A stretch of 33,010 nucleotides of DNA from Temnopleurus reevesii (GCA_036244855.1 BQKZ01003001.1:7969-40978); one strand, 5' to 3'; positions 9,475 through 19,570 are shown, counted from the stretch's first letter. Notes: a model not told the origin generated them from the sequence alone. A program made the numbers and translations.

Positions 9475-9810
9475 AATCACTTTTATCATCACCATCATCA
9501 CCATCACCATCATCATAATCACTTTTATCATCACCATCATCACCATCACCATCATCATAATCACTTTTATCATCACCATCATCACCATCACCATCATCAT
9601 AATCACTTTTATCATCACCATCATCACCATCACCATCATCATAATCACTTTTATCATCACCATCATCACCATCACCATCATCATAATCACTTTTATCATC
9701 ACCATCATCACCATCACCATCATCATAATCACTTTTATCATCACCATCATCACCATCACCATCATCATAATCACTTTTATCATCACCATCATCACCATCA
9801 CCATCGTCAT
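9475..9810. repeat. 42-bp minisatellite, eight copies
   Basis: The unit begins aatcacttttatcatcacc and is 42 bp long. It starts at 9475, 9517, 9559, 9601, 9643, 9685, 9727 and 9769. The units appear identical. It is itself built from ATC/ACC triplets and is embedded in the microsatellite downstream of exon 9877-9992. Confidence 0.95.
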
Positions 9811-9876
9811 CATCATCATCACAATAATTGATACCTTCCCTTCATCCATCATCATCACTAACGTGTCATCACTTAC

Positions 9877-9992
9877 CCATACAAGAGGACAAGGGCTACA
9901 AATGGACCAACGTTGGATGCCAGGATTAGACCGCGGTAATCAAAGATGTAAAACACCAACAGCATCAGTCCAAGAGGGATACAGAATCTCAG
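9877..9992 (-). CDS. ABCA: ABCA exon: TMD2 helix
   Basis: 116 nt, phase 0 in and phase 2 out, acceptor atatcag and donor gtaagt. It encodes FCIPLGLMLLVFYIFDYRG and then ILASNVGPFVALVLLYG, two hydrophobic segments. LLLLYG is the conserved end of this helix in ABCA1. ATC-rich sequence starts about 20 nt past the donor and continues to the 42-bp minisatellite. Confidence 0.9.
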
Positions 9993-10029
9993 CTGATATA
10001 TATAACATTAAGAGATCAGGAGAGAGATA

Positions 10030-10830
10030 GAGAAAAAGAGAATGTGAGTTTTCATTTGGCAAATGTAAAAGAAAAGATAATTTCATACATTTCGTACATA
10101 CCTTTAAAGTCACGATTTACATCCCTCAATCATGGACAGTACTGCAAATCCATTTGATATCATTGACCCCCAAATTGGGGTGCTTTGCAATGGAATCCAA
10201 TTTCAATACCAACACTTTACCAACGGATCTGCTAAAATCTGTGCATCGTTTCTAATTTGCTTTTATAACCATAATAACCATTCTTGTGGGGCTATGAATG
10301 ATAGATTTGGTTTCTGTGCAGTTCTTATGTTCTTAAGAAAACAATCCTACCAAGAAAACTAGGGACATGTTCAGAATTATTTCTTATCATCGATAAAGTG
10401 TAAGACAGGCAGTAATAATTAAAAACCTTCCAAGGAGCAATATGAATTTTGTACACAATCTCCAGTTGCTATTGGGTTAATGCAGATATGAAACAACGTC
10501 TGTGTATATATGCAAGTGTGCGAATAATGGTGGGTGTATGAAACATAACTGAACATTGACATGTGGTCTAAAGACATACTTTTTCACATCCTATTTAAGT
10601 TTTCTAGCCTGTTTCCTTCTTTATCCCTCTGCACATCTGGATAGGTAACTAGAGAGCAGGCGTGTTTCAATCATATGTATTATTATGTATTATTATCAAG
10701 TTAATTTCTTCTGGAAGTCATTATCTAGTGGAAGTCAATATCTTCTGGAAGTTGCTCTCTCTGATCTAATTCCATACAAATATGGGCAGAAAATTAAAGC
10801 TCTGAAGTTATTGGACTTGGAGAATCAACA
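10030..10830. other. Intron with a possible LINE 3'-end fragment
   Basis: Mostly plain AT-rich sequence. Near 10555-10655 (plus strand) taaagacatactttttcac and tatccctctgcacatctgg resemble the 3' end and tail of the minus-strand LINE remnant at 14580-14890. The match is short. The frame at 10132-10362 shows no known domain. Confidence 0.35.
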
Positions 10831-10833
10831 TAC

Positions 10834-11014
10834 CATATCCCAGACGAGATTCACAAGCCAGTAGGTGAGAGTACCGACTCCCGAGACGTAGTGAAGACGC
10901 TTTGATCCGTTCAGGTTCTCCGTTACGAGGAACATGGAGAATGAGGATGGGATGAGGACAAGAGCTACCATCAGAACGATCACAATGCCAAAGGTCTTGG
11001 CTGCTTCAAGCCAG
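10834..11014 (-). CDS. ABCA: ABCA exon: TMD2 helices 8 and 9
   Basis: 181 nt, phase 2 in and phase 0 out, acceptor catccag and donor gtatgt. A long hydrophobic stretch (GIVIVLMVALVLIPSSFSMF) is followed by LVTENLNGSKRLHYVSGV and TYWLVNLVWDM. The ERxxxxKHLQFISGV-like motif and YWLxNxxWD are hallmarks of the ABCA membrane domains. The exon is intact. Confidence 0.93.
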
Positions 11015-11625
11015 CTGGATGGGAGAAGAAAAATGAAATAGTCCAGAGATTGACATAAGCAATACTGTTCTTCATCATAAAGCTAATAATATGAACAAAT
11101 AGAGCAAGACAACTCGGGATATATCTGGAAGATGAATCACAATCTGTATAATTCCCTTAGAAAAAAGCTCTTTTTTATTGGTTAATATTACGTTTTTGTG
11201 CTTGGCTAGTCCCACATTTTACACAAGAAGAATGGTGTGTATTCTGTAATGTAGGCTTGAAGTGTATTTAGGGTTAGTATCATCATTATCTTAAGACCCA
11301 GCAGAGAAGAGAGAAGTGCAAGAAATAAAATGAGAGCACATAATTACAATTACAATTAAATTACTCTCTGTCTTGTAAGAGTTGCTAATTTACAGGTCTT
11401 GGTCCAACCTGCTGAAGGAATCAAACAACAAATAATATATTTTTACATTGAAGAAAAGAAAGAATTTTCTAGATTTTTCCCAATAAAACTTCCTATTTAT
11501 GCTGAATGGAAAGGTCATCCATAAGATGTCTAACATAAGATTACCAACAATCAAAATATCCTTTGCCATTGGCCATTGAATATTTTAGCAGATAAAAGCA
11601 TGGCATCAAACAACAGCAAGCATAC
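11015..11625. other. Intron, nothing recognised
   Basis: AT-rich, with no repeat family shared within the window and no coding similarity. Confidence 0.6.
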
Positions 11626-11629
11626 TTAC

Positions 11630-11687
11630 ATATCTTCTCCTAGGTTTTGTTTGGAAAGCTGTAATGGGTGGTTGTATGCAGTAATAC
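11630..11687 (-). CDS. ABCA: ABCA exon: end of extracellular domain 2
   Basis: 58 nt, phase 1 in and phase 2 out, acceptor ttcatacag and donor gtaagt. It encodes GITAYNHPLQLSKQNLGED. This aligns residue for residue in type with the ABCA1-group motif GITAFNHPLNLTKQ just before the next membrane helix. Confidence 0.92.
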
Positions 11688-11721
11688 CTGTATGAAATGC
11701 ACAAAGATACAAAATATAATA

Positions 11722-11896
11722 AACACGATATAAACAATTTCTAAAAGTTAAGTCGAACGCACACAATAGATCCGTACACCGTGTATTCAACTGTGCGGAC
11801 ACAACAATGACAAGCCGATTCCGATTTCAATAGCATTACAAAGGACCATTGAAATTGCGTTCGACTACACTTTTCGAAAATACTTAATATTGTGTT
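11722..11896. mobile_element. MITE-like element family A, copy 1
   Basis: About 175 bp with inverted ends aacacgatataaac and ttaatattgtgtt (complement aacacaatattaa). It shares long blocks in inverted orientation with 19849-20024 and more weakly with 21801-21984. Confidence 0.75.
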
Positions 11897-12238
11897 AATA
11901 CAAGTCAGAATAAATATCATACCTCCTTTGCGCCTATCATACAAGAGACTAACAGTTAATGAGATGTCATAGATTAGTCACAACCTTCTTATTGATTGTC
12001 TGCCAATTTCTTTTCTCATTTCTTTTTGTTCTGTTCATCTGATTTATCTGATCCTGTAGAACAAATATTATTTTGGGGTAGACTCATCTTCTAAAAAATC
12101 TTGTTTCGATAGATGCAATGGTAGTTGTATGCAATATCACTCTTAAGACACTCCTCTTGGAGATCAAATCTTTGAAGATTGAACATTTTCAATCACTTAT
12201 ACATGGATAAGAAATAAAAATTGAAAGAAACACATTAC

Positions 12239-12341
12239 CATATTATTCAGAATTGTTGGCGACAGTAGCCCGGAGGATGATGTTGTTCATTACATTCAAG
12301 AATGTAGGCATGGCATGGAAGACACGATTGTTGTACCAAGC
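12239..12341 (-). CDS. ABCA: ABCA exon: extracellular domain 2 with in-frame stop
   Basis: 103 nt, phase 0 in and phase 1 out, acceptor accaccag and donor gtaatg. It encodes AWYNNRVFHAMPTFLNVMNN, then IILRATVANNSE, TAA and Y. The family pattern is WFNN..HA...FLNVINNAILRAN, then a short loop and YGITAFNHP. Here the stop (12245-12243) lies in that loop and the frame resumes perfectly with Y-GITAYNHP across the junction. No alternative donor between the conserved part and the TAA restores the frame. The exon is certain; whether the gene is functional is not. Confidence 0.85.
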
Positions 12342-12349
12342 CTGGTGGT

Positions 12350-13190
12350 CAAAACAGTGGTATGATAACCATTAAATATGAATGATAGCATTTATTTGTC
12401 ATATTCCTTACGTTGATAGTGGGATTTATTTTCGCAAATTTAGTGGTCTTTGCCTTGCAAAAATGTCCACTCTGTATGATACACATTCATATGTTCTTAA
12501 ACAAAGTCAAAAACGTGAAAACAACAATAAACCAATTTGATGGATCGGTCACAAATCGTGAAAATATCTGCAGGCTAAAAACTTGGTTCATCTAGCGCTA
12601 CATGTATAATTGCCTCATGATCAAATTTGTTCCAGTTCTTTTCACTGTGGTAATTGTTTCTTAAATCTTTTCTTAAATCTTAAGAAAAAACATTTTTTTG
12701 AACATCAAACTACTTTTATTTTTATTTTTTACCGGGAACCTTAATTAGAAGCTATGCTTTCTTGGCTTCCACCACACTGCAGTCTATTAATTTTGTAATT
12801 TTGTATATTTCTATATCATTTTGCTTAAAATGAATTGTATTACATTGTATTAATTTGAATTTTGTCAATAATTTGCTGTTATTATGGAAATTAATGAAAT
12901 GAAATTAAATGAAATAATGTAAAATGTGTAGGAACCTGGATTGCACAGCTTTACAAAGCCCTCCCACATTTATCATCAATCGAATAAACAATTTAGTAGA
13001 GGAGTACCATAGTCTGGTATGGGCACAGAATGAGTAGACAAACAGATGAATGAACATTCAGGGGTGTTAGAGCATGTGTGAAAAAAAATCTTAAAAATCT
13101 GACAGAAGTTTGAAAAAAAATCTGAACTGCTCGAAAACATTACTTTTTATATTGAATTTGTATCGAAAATACATGATAAAGAAACATTTG
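12350..13190. other. Intron, nothing recognised
   Basis: Low-GC sequence with short direct repeats such as aatgaaatgaaatt near 12893. The frame at 12413-12595 has no recognisable domain. Confidence 0.6.
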
Positions 13191-13204
13191 AGGCATCAAG
13201 TGAA

Positions 13205-13490
13205 GTGCCGTAGTGTAGTGGTTCTGACTCTCGCCTATCAACCAGAGGGTCGTAGGTTTGAATCCCACCTATGGCGTCAATTTCCTTCAGCAAGAAATTA
13301 ATCCGCATTGTGCTGCACTCGACCCAGGTGAGGTAAATGGGGACGGCAGGAAGAAATTCCTTGTAATGCGGAGCGCCGTAACGGTTGCCAGCTAGAGCCG
13401 GGTAATAGTGAGTGTACAGCTTTCAGCGCCATGAGCACCGATAAGTTGGACCTGTGCGCTATACAAGTAGCCACCATTATTATTATTATT
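13205..13490 (+). mobile_element. tRNA-derived SINE-like repeat, copy 3 (most complete)
   Basis: The head gtgccgtagtgtagtggttc resembles a tRNA A-box region, and gtaggtttgaatccc a B-box. The body includes ttccttcagcaagaaatt and gccagctagagccgggtaat, and the 3' tail is (ATT)n at 13478-13492. About 285 bp. It lies in the intron between exons 12239 and 13554. Confidence 0.75.
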
Positions 13491-13553
13491 ATCCAAAAAA
13501 ATCTGAAATCTCACACCCCTGAATATTATAAAGTAAATAATGTATCAACAAAC

Positions 13554-13608
13554 CTTTGTATGGGTCTCACTTGTTCCCTCCACATCAAACCAGCTTACGC
13601 CACCAAAC
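13554..13608 (-). CDS. ABCA: ABCA exon: short extracellular domain 2 exon
   Basis: 55 nt, phase 2 in and phase 0 out, acceptor tttggcag and donor gtttgt. It encodes FGGVSWFDVEGTSETHTK. In ABCA1 the same position reads YGGFS, followed by a variable loop that ends just before the VWFNNK motif. Here the next exon begins AWYNNR, so the order and phase are as expected. Confidence 0.82.
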
Positions 13609-13989
13609 CTGCCAAAAGTCATTAAAAAACAACAATATGACTAAAATACACAATACAGTACCAAGATTTTAATAACATTTTTCTTCTTCTTCTTCTTCTT
13701 CAAATTACATCTGCCTCCTTCAGGGCTAAAGATTCTTGCAGACGGAAATTATTTGATGGCATATTGGTGGAAAGCTAGGTTCAAGTGCTGAGTGCTGGTA
13801 TCAGGTACAAATTTAACAAATTTGTAGAGAATGCCAAAAGGAATATTTTTAAAAAGATATCAGCTCAATTGGAGACTTAATTAGTGATTAAGAGCCCAAA
13901 ACTTATTTAATGCATATTTAATTATTTCAACAATTTTTTTGAAAAAGTAACCATACATTCTGGTAGAGTACACCGCAAGCATCATACAT

Positions 13990-14110
13990 GCCAATTTTCG
14001 TCGCAATCGCGCGTTCTACGGCCGAGATCTGATGGGGGGGGGCGGAATACGCCACCCCCCCAGCTGTGGCATTGCTCAAAAAGCCCGGCCTGATTAGGGT
14101 TAATCATTTA
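13990..14110. repeat. G-run hairpin element with TTAACCCTAATC end
   Basis: A G9 run (within gatggggggggg) and C8 run (about 14033-14060) form a perfect hairpin around gcggaatacgc. The element ends gattagggttaa at 14091-14102. The same gattagggttaa end borders the assembly gap at 18226-18238. It is probably one dispersed family. Confidence 0.55.
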
Positions 14111-14263
14111 TCTTATGCTTGATTGTTGTTTCTTTGTATCTTTCACTAACATTGTAACTATTTTGAATTTGACAAATAAATAATAATGATAATTATTATA
14201 ATAATAATAATAATAATAGTAATTCTACAGAAATAGATTACATTTTGTTTAAATCAAACAAAC

Positions 14264-14524
14264 CTGCTGCCACTGAACTTCCTCTGTGTATCAAGCAGAT
14301 ACCGTTCCTTATCTTCCTTCGCCGATATATCCTGGAGATGGATGTACGAGTCGGTAAGCCACGTTGGGGGCGGTATACCACCAGCGTCCGGTAGACACTC
14401 CATTCCGAACCCAGTTTCGGTGCACATGCATTGGTCGTCAGGGACTTTGGCGAGAGTGGTGAGGTTGTAGCCTTGTAGGTGGTCTACAGTGTGTGAGTTG
14501 GTCTGAGTGCAGGGGTACAGGTCC
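14264..14524 (-). CDS. ABCA: ABCA exon: extracellular domain 2, cysteine-rich part
   Basis: 261 nt, phase 2 to phase 2, acceptor ctttccag and donor gtttgt. It encodes LYPCTQTNSHTVD, the cysteine cluster DDQCMCTETGFGMECLPDAGG and IPPPTWLTDS, then SAKEDKERYLLDTQRKFSGS. The Cys-x-Cys cluster followed by an AGGxPPP motif is characteristic of the ABCA1/2/4/7 second extracellular domain. Disulfides in this domain link it to the first extracellular domain in ABCA1 (family knowledge). Confidence 0.9.
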
Positions 14525-14579
14525 CTGGAAAGCAATCATAATAAACACAGCATTTGTAATGCACCATCTATCTAGTTAA

Positions 14580-14890
14580 ACTATTCCGAGGTGCAGAGGG
14601 ATACAGATATACAACAGAAAGATATGGATTTGTGATTATGTGTGAGTACAAATATTAACAAAAATATGACAGAAACAAATGGGATTTTAAATGTTTTTTG
14701 AAGGTTTCGAGCGAGCTTGCTGATCGGATCCCCAGTGGGAGAGCATTCCACAGAAATGGAGCTGATGCAGCAATTGCCTCCTCTCCCACGGATAAATTTG
14801 TCTTTTGAACTGTGAGCTGTTGTTTGTTTGAAGAGCGCAAATTTCTTCCTGGTACGTATTCAGAAATAAGGTCTTGCATATACAAATAAG
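14580..14890 (-). mobile_element. LINE 3'-end remnant (CR1/Jockey-like ORF2 C-terminus)
   Basis: The minus-strand frame at 14885-14655 reads YVPGRNLRSSNKQQLTVQK, then APFLWNALPLGIRSASSLET and FKKHLKSHLF, followed by a stop and an untranslated tail. The order LRSS ... AFxxxAPxLWNxLPxxIR ... FKxxLKxxLF is the usual C-terminus of CR1/L2/Jockey-type non-LTR elements. It lies within an intron of the transporter gene, is truncated, and is not a host gene. Confidence 0.8.
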
Positions 14891-15173
14891 GTCTTGCATA
14901 TAGAAAAAATGCATTTGATATTATTTCATTCTTGGTTCGGATGAATTACATTCAGCTTTGACAAATAATAGAAGTTGAAAACATTGATCGATATTTGGCT
15001 TACTGCATGTGCTGAGTAGGTGTGCTGTTGGTGTGCTGAGCGAGCATTTATTAATTGTATAATTATAACTATTCTAATATCAGCTCTAAGATGGGTAATT
15101 CAAATTCCTTTTTTGTTATGTGCAGAATAAAATACATAGCAGGCAGCTATTCAGCATAAATTTGTAAACTTAC

Positions 15174-15269
15174 ATCTGATCAGCATCTGGCAGACATGTT
15201 GTCCCCAACCCTGGTGGATTAATGATGGCTTCTGTCAGTCTTGCTCCTATATCACTCTCTGACTCATCA
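15174..15269 (-). CDS. ABCA: ABCA exon: extracellular domain 2, part 1
   Basis: 96 nt, phase 2 to phase 2, acceptor tttctcag and donor gtaagt. It encodes DESESDIGARLTEAI and then PPGLGTTCLPDADQ. The GLGTTC segment matches the conserved GFGTRC-type motif of ABCA1-group extracellular domains, with a cysteine likely used in a disulfide. The rest is variable. Confidence 0.85.
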
Positions 15270-15358
15270 CTGAGAAAATAGATAAGATAAAAATAAGATT
15301 AAATCAATAAAACTCATGAAATTGGTAAGTTTTTCTACAGTATAGCACAATATCAATC

Positions 15359-15528
15359 TTTAGGGTGTTGTTAAAAAGTTACAATTGATTGCAAGTTGCA
15401 GTAGATTGGAACGTGCCAATCAAAATCATTGTTTCATACGCGTCTTGTTAAATACGCATACCATGAGCGAATGAAAATGCCCATGAAAATTTGCAAACTT
15501 GCAGTTGATTATGAACAAAACCCCCTAT
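15359..15528. mobile_element. MITE-like element family B, copy 1
   Basis: Ends tagggtgttgtt and aaaaccccctat are inverted relative to each other. The interior (gattgcaagttgcag, catacgcgtcttgttaaata) matches 19391-19570 in reverse orientation and 30756-30960 in the same orientation. Confidence 0.75.
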
Positions 15529-15950
15529 GGCTGCTTATAAAAGTAGTCTTCTTCATGATGGTTATCATCTTATGAAACGATTTATATTACACTGTACTTT
15601 TACAGTGAAAAAAGTTGACATTTCAGCCACTACGATGTAAAGTAGGACTGACTCAACCAAAGGAATGTAATGTATACTTCACCAACCAACAAGCAACGTT
15701 TAAAAAAATGCAAATCAGCATATACAGTACATAGTGGTTAAATTGCCAGTTCAAATAACACAGTTTTTTAAACTAGCTGCACTGGGCGACAAACCTTGCC
15801 AAATCATGCAAGCTGGATTGCTTGATTTCATTTACTGCGGCCATTTCCTGCTGCACTGAGCAGATTACAAGTTTTAGTGAACAATTATAAGTTAACAAGC
15901 GCCCTCTAATCACCTTTACAGGGCCACTTTAATATCTTCACATCGTTTAC

Positions 15951-16152
15951 CTGAAGAATACATAGTTGTTTGGATTGAACATGGCTGGTGTGAGCTCCCT
16001 CTGGCTTTCCCGATTGATCTCGTTGAGTTGCGAGAATCCAATAGCGAGCGCAACCAAGACAACTGGCATGAGGACGGTCCAGATAAAGCCTTGCCAATCA
16101 CGTCGCACAAAGTGTAGCCTCTTCAGCAGGATTCCCCAGGCGTTCAAGAGAA
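15951..16152 (-). CDS. ABCA: ABCA exon: first TMD2 helix
   Basis: 202 nt, phase 1 in and phase 2 out, acceptor aatctacag and donor gtaaac. It encodes LLNAWGILLKRLHFVRRDWQG, the cytosolic elbow helix, then a hydrophobic segment FIWTVLMPVVLVALAIGF (TM7 of the full transporter) and the start of the second extracellular domain (LTPAMFNPNNYVF). ABCA1 has the same arrangement of Lys-Arg-rich elbow followed by a long helix. A fragment of its 5' end recurs at about 16995-17026. Confidence 0.92.
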
Positions 16153-16287
16153 CTGTAGATTGAGAACAAAGCAATAATTGTGAACATTGGTTATATCTAA
16201 AATTGCCTCTACTGCCAGATATCTTGTACGTACTGCGTTTTTCTGGATGGTTCATCTTGTACATGCTTGAACAGACCTTTGAAACTA

Positions 16288-16953
16288 CACTCCTCAAAAA
16301 AAGTTTGGAAATCTAAGTTTATGGCCACATAGCAAAAATATGGAAAATTTATTTCCATATCGGGTCATATCACTGAAAGAGTGATTTATTACCTAAAGAA
16401 TGACATCTCATTTATTTACAGATGTTATTTCACGGCTAAGCAATTCCCTATGTACATGTAAGTAACAAATATATGAAAGTAAAAACTGCAGAACTTGTAA
16501 TTGACTTACTATAGTGTCACCATTAAAATTTGTTTTTGAATGGATAAAATTGATGCAAGAGCAGGAAGAAACGATATAAATGATCTTTTATTCAGATGGA
16601 ATTTTTAGATTATTACCAGTCATTGTAATAAACATCTTTACAAGTTGATTAGCATTGATTATTTGTTATTTTATTTATCAATCTATCCATTCACAGGCTT
16701 GTATCCATTTAAATCCATAATTTAACAATGTGACAACAGAAGATCAATTACTGATTTGCAGCTTTTGCGTCCATACTTTTTATACTTCAAAGGGAATTAC
16801 TCAGCTGCAAAATAACCTCTGGGAACAAATGAGGTGCCATTCTTTAGATAATAAAACACTCTTCTCAGTGATATGACCCGATATGGATATAGATTTCCAA
16901 TATTTATGCTATGTGTCCATAAACTTAGATTTCTAAACTTTTTTTGAGGAGTT
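16288..16953. mobile_element. TIR element with TA target duplication (mariner-like MITE)
   Basis: Arms of about 120 bp: actcctcaaaaaaagtttgg, then atctaagtttatggccacat, at the left, with the inverted counterparts ending tttttttgaggagtt at the right. Both ends are flanked by TA (16286-16287 and 16954-16955). It is 666 bp long with no transposase frame. Confidence 0.85.
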
Positions 16954-16994
16954 TATGAAGTTTCAAATTCAATGTTCAGTGCTTGAAGAAAGCT

Positions 16995-17026
16995 CCAGAG
17001 CAGGATACCCCATGCATTCAAAAGAA
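16995..17026 (-). pseudogene. Fragment of the first TMD2 exon
   Basis: Reading minus, the sequence ctcaacctacag is followed by a frame encoding LLNAWGILLW, a close copy of the acceptor and first ten codons of exon 15951-16152. Homology then stops. Flanking intron sequence is also duplicated (see the repeat at 16180-18310), so this belongs to a larger tandem duplication rather than an isolated fragment. Confidence 0.75.
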
Positions 17027-17530
17027 CTGTAGGTTGAGAATAAAGTTGATCAGTTTAACCCATTCACAACAGGAATTATTTTGCAGCAAATTCAATCAAT
17101 ATTCCTTTCCTAAATTGGCAAAACAAACATTTTTAATTCTCTTTTTAACATATCCCAGTTAAATATGTTACTAAATTGAACCTTCATCGCCAAAAGGTGT
17201 ATTAAAATCTTGAAATTTACCAATTTGCGAGAAAACTAAGGATTATGAAATGTTTAATGTGTTGCCAATCTAAGGATTTGTGCCAATTTAATGATTATTG
17301 TCTTTATAAAAATCTCTGCAACGAACGACAATGGTGGCACGATAGCAGTGGTTAGATTTTGGTGTAGATGTTATTGAGCAAAAACACAAAATGTATTCAA
17401 TCGTCTTGAAAGGATTAAAGGGATAATTGTTGATATTGCTTTTATTCTAAAACTGCCTCTGCTATCAGATCTTAACCCTAATCCCATTGGGATATTTCAG
17501 TCATCTCAGTTCATTGGGGGGGGGGGGGGG

Positions 17531-18210
17531 NNNNNNNNNNNNNNNNNNNNNNNNNNNNNNNNNNNNNNNNNNNNNNNNNNNNNNNNNNNNNNNNNNNNNN
17601 NNNNNNNNNNNNNNNNNNNNNNNNNNNNNNNNNNNNNNNNNNNNNNNNNNNNNNNNNNNNNNNNNNNNNNNNNNNNNNNNNNNNNNNNNNNNNNNNNNNN
17701 NNNNNNNNNNNNNNNNNNNNNNNNNNNNNNNNNNNNNNNNNNNNNNNNNNNNNNNNNNNNNNNNNNNNNNNNNNNNNNNNNNNNNNNNNNNNNNNNNNNN
17801 NNNNNNNNNNNNNNNNNNNNNNNNNNNNNNNNNNNNNNNNNNNNNNNNNNNNNNNNNNNNNNNNNNNNNNNNNNNNNNNNNNNNNNNNNNNNNNNNNNNN
17901 NNNNNNNNNNNNNNNNNNNNNNNNNNNNNNNNNNNNNNNNNNNNNNNNNNNNNNNNNNNNNNNNNNNNNNNNNNNNNNNNNNNNNNNNNNNNNNNNNNNN
18001 NNNNNNNNNNNNNNNNNNNNNNNNNNNNNNNNNNNNNNNNNNNNNNNNNNNNNNNNNNNNNNNNNNNNNNNNNNNNNNNNNNNNNNNNNNNNNNNNNNNN
18101 NNNNNNNNNNNNNNNNNNNNNNNNNNNNNNNNNNNNNNNNNNNNNNNNNNNNNNNNNNNNNNNNNNNNNNNNNNNNNNNNNNNNNNNNNNNNNNNNNNNN
18201 NNNNNNNNNN
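17531..18210. other. Assembly gap (N run)
   Basis: 680 N, flanked by a G run on the left (17515-17530) and a C run on the right (18211-18223). Outside the runs aaccctaatcccattgg and ccaatgggattagggtt are inverted repeats, so the gap sits inside an inverted-repeat element whose homopolymers probably blocked sequencing. Confidence 0.95.
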
Positions 18211-18310
18211 CCCCCCCCCCCCCAATGGGATTAGGGTTAAATGTTTTATGAATAGTTGATGGGGTACATAAACTAGCCTATGAAGTATTCAAATCAATGT
18301 TCAGTGGCTC

Positions 18311-19200
18311 AAAAAAGTCTTTTAAGACACACGTTTATGATAGTCCACAGGATTCTCAAATTATCTTTCTCTAGATTTTCATTTTCATCTTGACAGAGCA
18401 TTAAGTCACGCCAACTCAAGCAATTCCAATATATGTCAAGTAAATCACAGTATCAAAATTATATTCATTCAATTTTATTTACATCAATCTATTTGAATTT
18501 ATCTTAAAATTTCAATTCAATTTCTTTTAATCTACATCAATGTATCCACATAAATTCAAGTCAAACATAATCATATTGATTAAATTAAAGTTGGGAAAGG
18601 CAAAACATAATTCTAGAACTGTGTGCAATAAGTGTACTTGCTTTTTTTTGTAGAGCAGATATCTGATTAGTTCAGGTTTCATTTATCATTGAGGATGAAG
18701 ATATGCAAATGATTGCATTTGGCAGCTAGGAAAAATGCTGTGAAATTTCATAACATTACATGTAGTTTTGCAAAAGAGCAATGTAAATCATCATGCATGA
18801 AACTGTCAATTATGATCATGGTTATGGGAAAATCAAAACAGACATGTAATGGTTGCTGTAGTAGATTACAATTCTTCTCATGAGAACACAAAAAAGCAAT
18901 ATTTTTCACAAGTTGCATCAAAACAAGCCATGAATAACTTTGTTCATTTCTTATTCTTGGAAAATTGAATATTAATATACATAGCTTGACATGGTATGGT
19001 GTAGTAGTTCTTAGTTTTGTGTGAAACGTCCTGGTGCAATAATGATGACTCCGAGGAGTGTATGGCTTGGTTAACACAATAACTTTATTAAGCTAATTCA
19101 AGGACGACGATCTCGACACAAGTCACATGTATATCGAGCTGACCTAGATTGCCAGGGTCCAGCTCGCATTACATTAATGCTAGTCTGTGATATGCAGACC
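18311..19200. other. Intron, nothing recognised
   Basis: AT-rich, with simple rearranged tracts such as catcaatctatttgaattt. The minus frame at 18748-19077 shows no known domain. Confidence 0.55.
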
Positions 19201-19214
19201 CTGTTATACTACAT

Positions 19215-19350
19215 ATCACTACAGTTCTGACTCTAGACTAGAGGGTCAGTGGTTCGAATCTCGCCCATGGCGTTTATTAATTTCCTTCAGCAAGAAATTT
19301 ATCCACACTGTACTGCACTCAACCCAGCAGTTTAAATGGGTACCTGCTGT
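19215..19350 (+). mobile_element. tRNA-derived SINE-like repeat, copy 4 (truncated)
   Basis: Contains the B-box ggttcgaatctcgcc and the core ttccttcagcaagaaattta shared with the other copies. The 3' half is missing. Confidence 0.65.
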
Positions 19351-19390
19351 AACTTAATGTGTAAATTTAAGGGTTCAATTTGAAAAGACT

Positions 19391-19570
19391 TATGGGGTGA
19401 TGCTCAAAATCAACTGCAAATCAACTGCAACTTTGAAGATTGCAACGCGCATTTTCATTCGCGCACGGTATACGCATTTAACAAGACGCGCATGAAACAA
19501 TGATTTTGATTGGTGCGTACCGATCAACTGCAACTTACAATCAATTGCAACCTTTGAGCAACACCCCCTC
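19391..19570. mobile_element. MITE-like element family B, copy 2
   Basis: Starts tatggggtgatgctc and ends gagcaacaccccctca; the ends are inverted repeats. The interior matches the copies at 15359 and 30756. Confidence 0.75.

Larger units (their letters stand above)
16180..18310. repeat. Tandem intron/exon duplication disrupted by two insertions
   Basis: Two units can be followed: exon start, then tctaaaattgcctctactgc (about 16196) versus tctaaaactgcctctgctat (about 17446), then tatgaagtttcaaattcaat (about 16954) versus tatgaagtattcaaatcaat (about 18279). The first unit carries a TIR element (16288-16953); the second carries the gap-containing G-run element (17470-18240). Confidence 0.7.

Noticed and set aside
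9475..9810. Possible CRISPR-like array (regular 42-bp repeats)
   Set aside because: Units are contiguous without unique spacers and consist of triplets; the setting is a eukaryotic intron.
9208..10030. Long poly-His, poly-Ile and poly-Met open frames over 9.2-10.0 kb
   Set aside because: They are the three readings of an ATC/ACC triplet repeat and its complement. No start context, splice support or complex protein sequence.
12239..12341. Alternative donor at AAT-gtaatg inside this exon to avoid the stop
   Set aside because: It would remove the conserved NNIILRA part and break the phase with the next exon.
13990..14110. Interstitial telomere repeat
   Set aside because: Only a single TTAACCCTAA-like unit is present; it is better explained as the end of a dispersed element.
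14655..14914. Candidate small host gene on the minus strand
   Set aside because: The peptide has the LWN.LP..IR...FK..LK pattern of LINE C-termini, so it was assigned to a retrotransposon remnant.
17487..18251. Long frames across the gap
   Set aside because: They consist almost entirely of N; no information.
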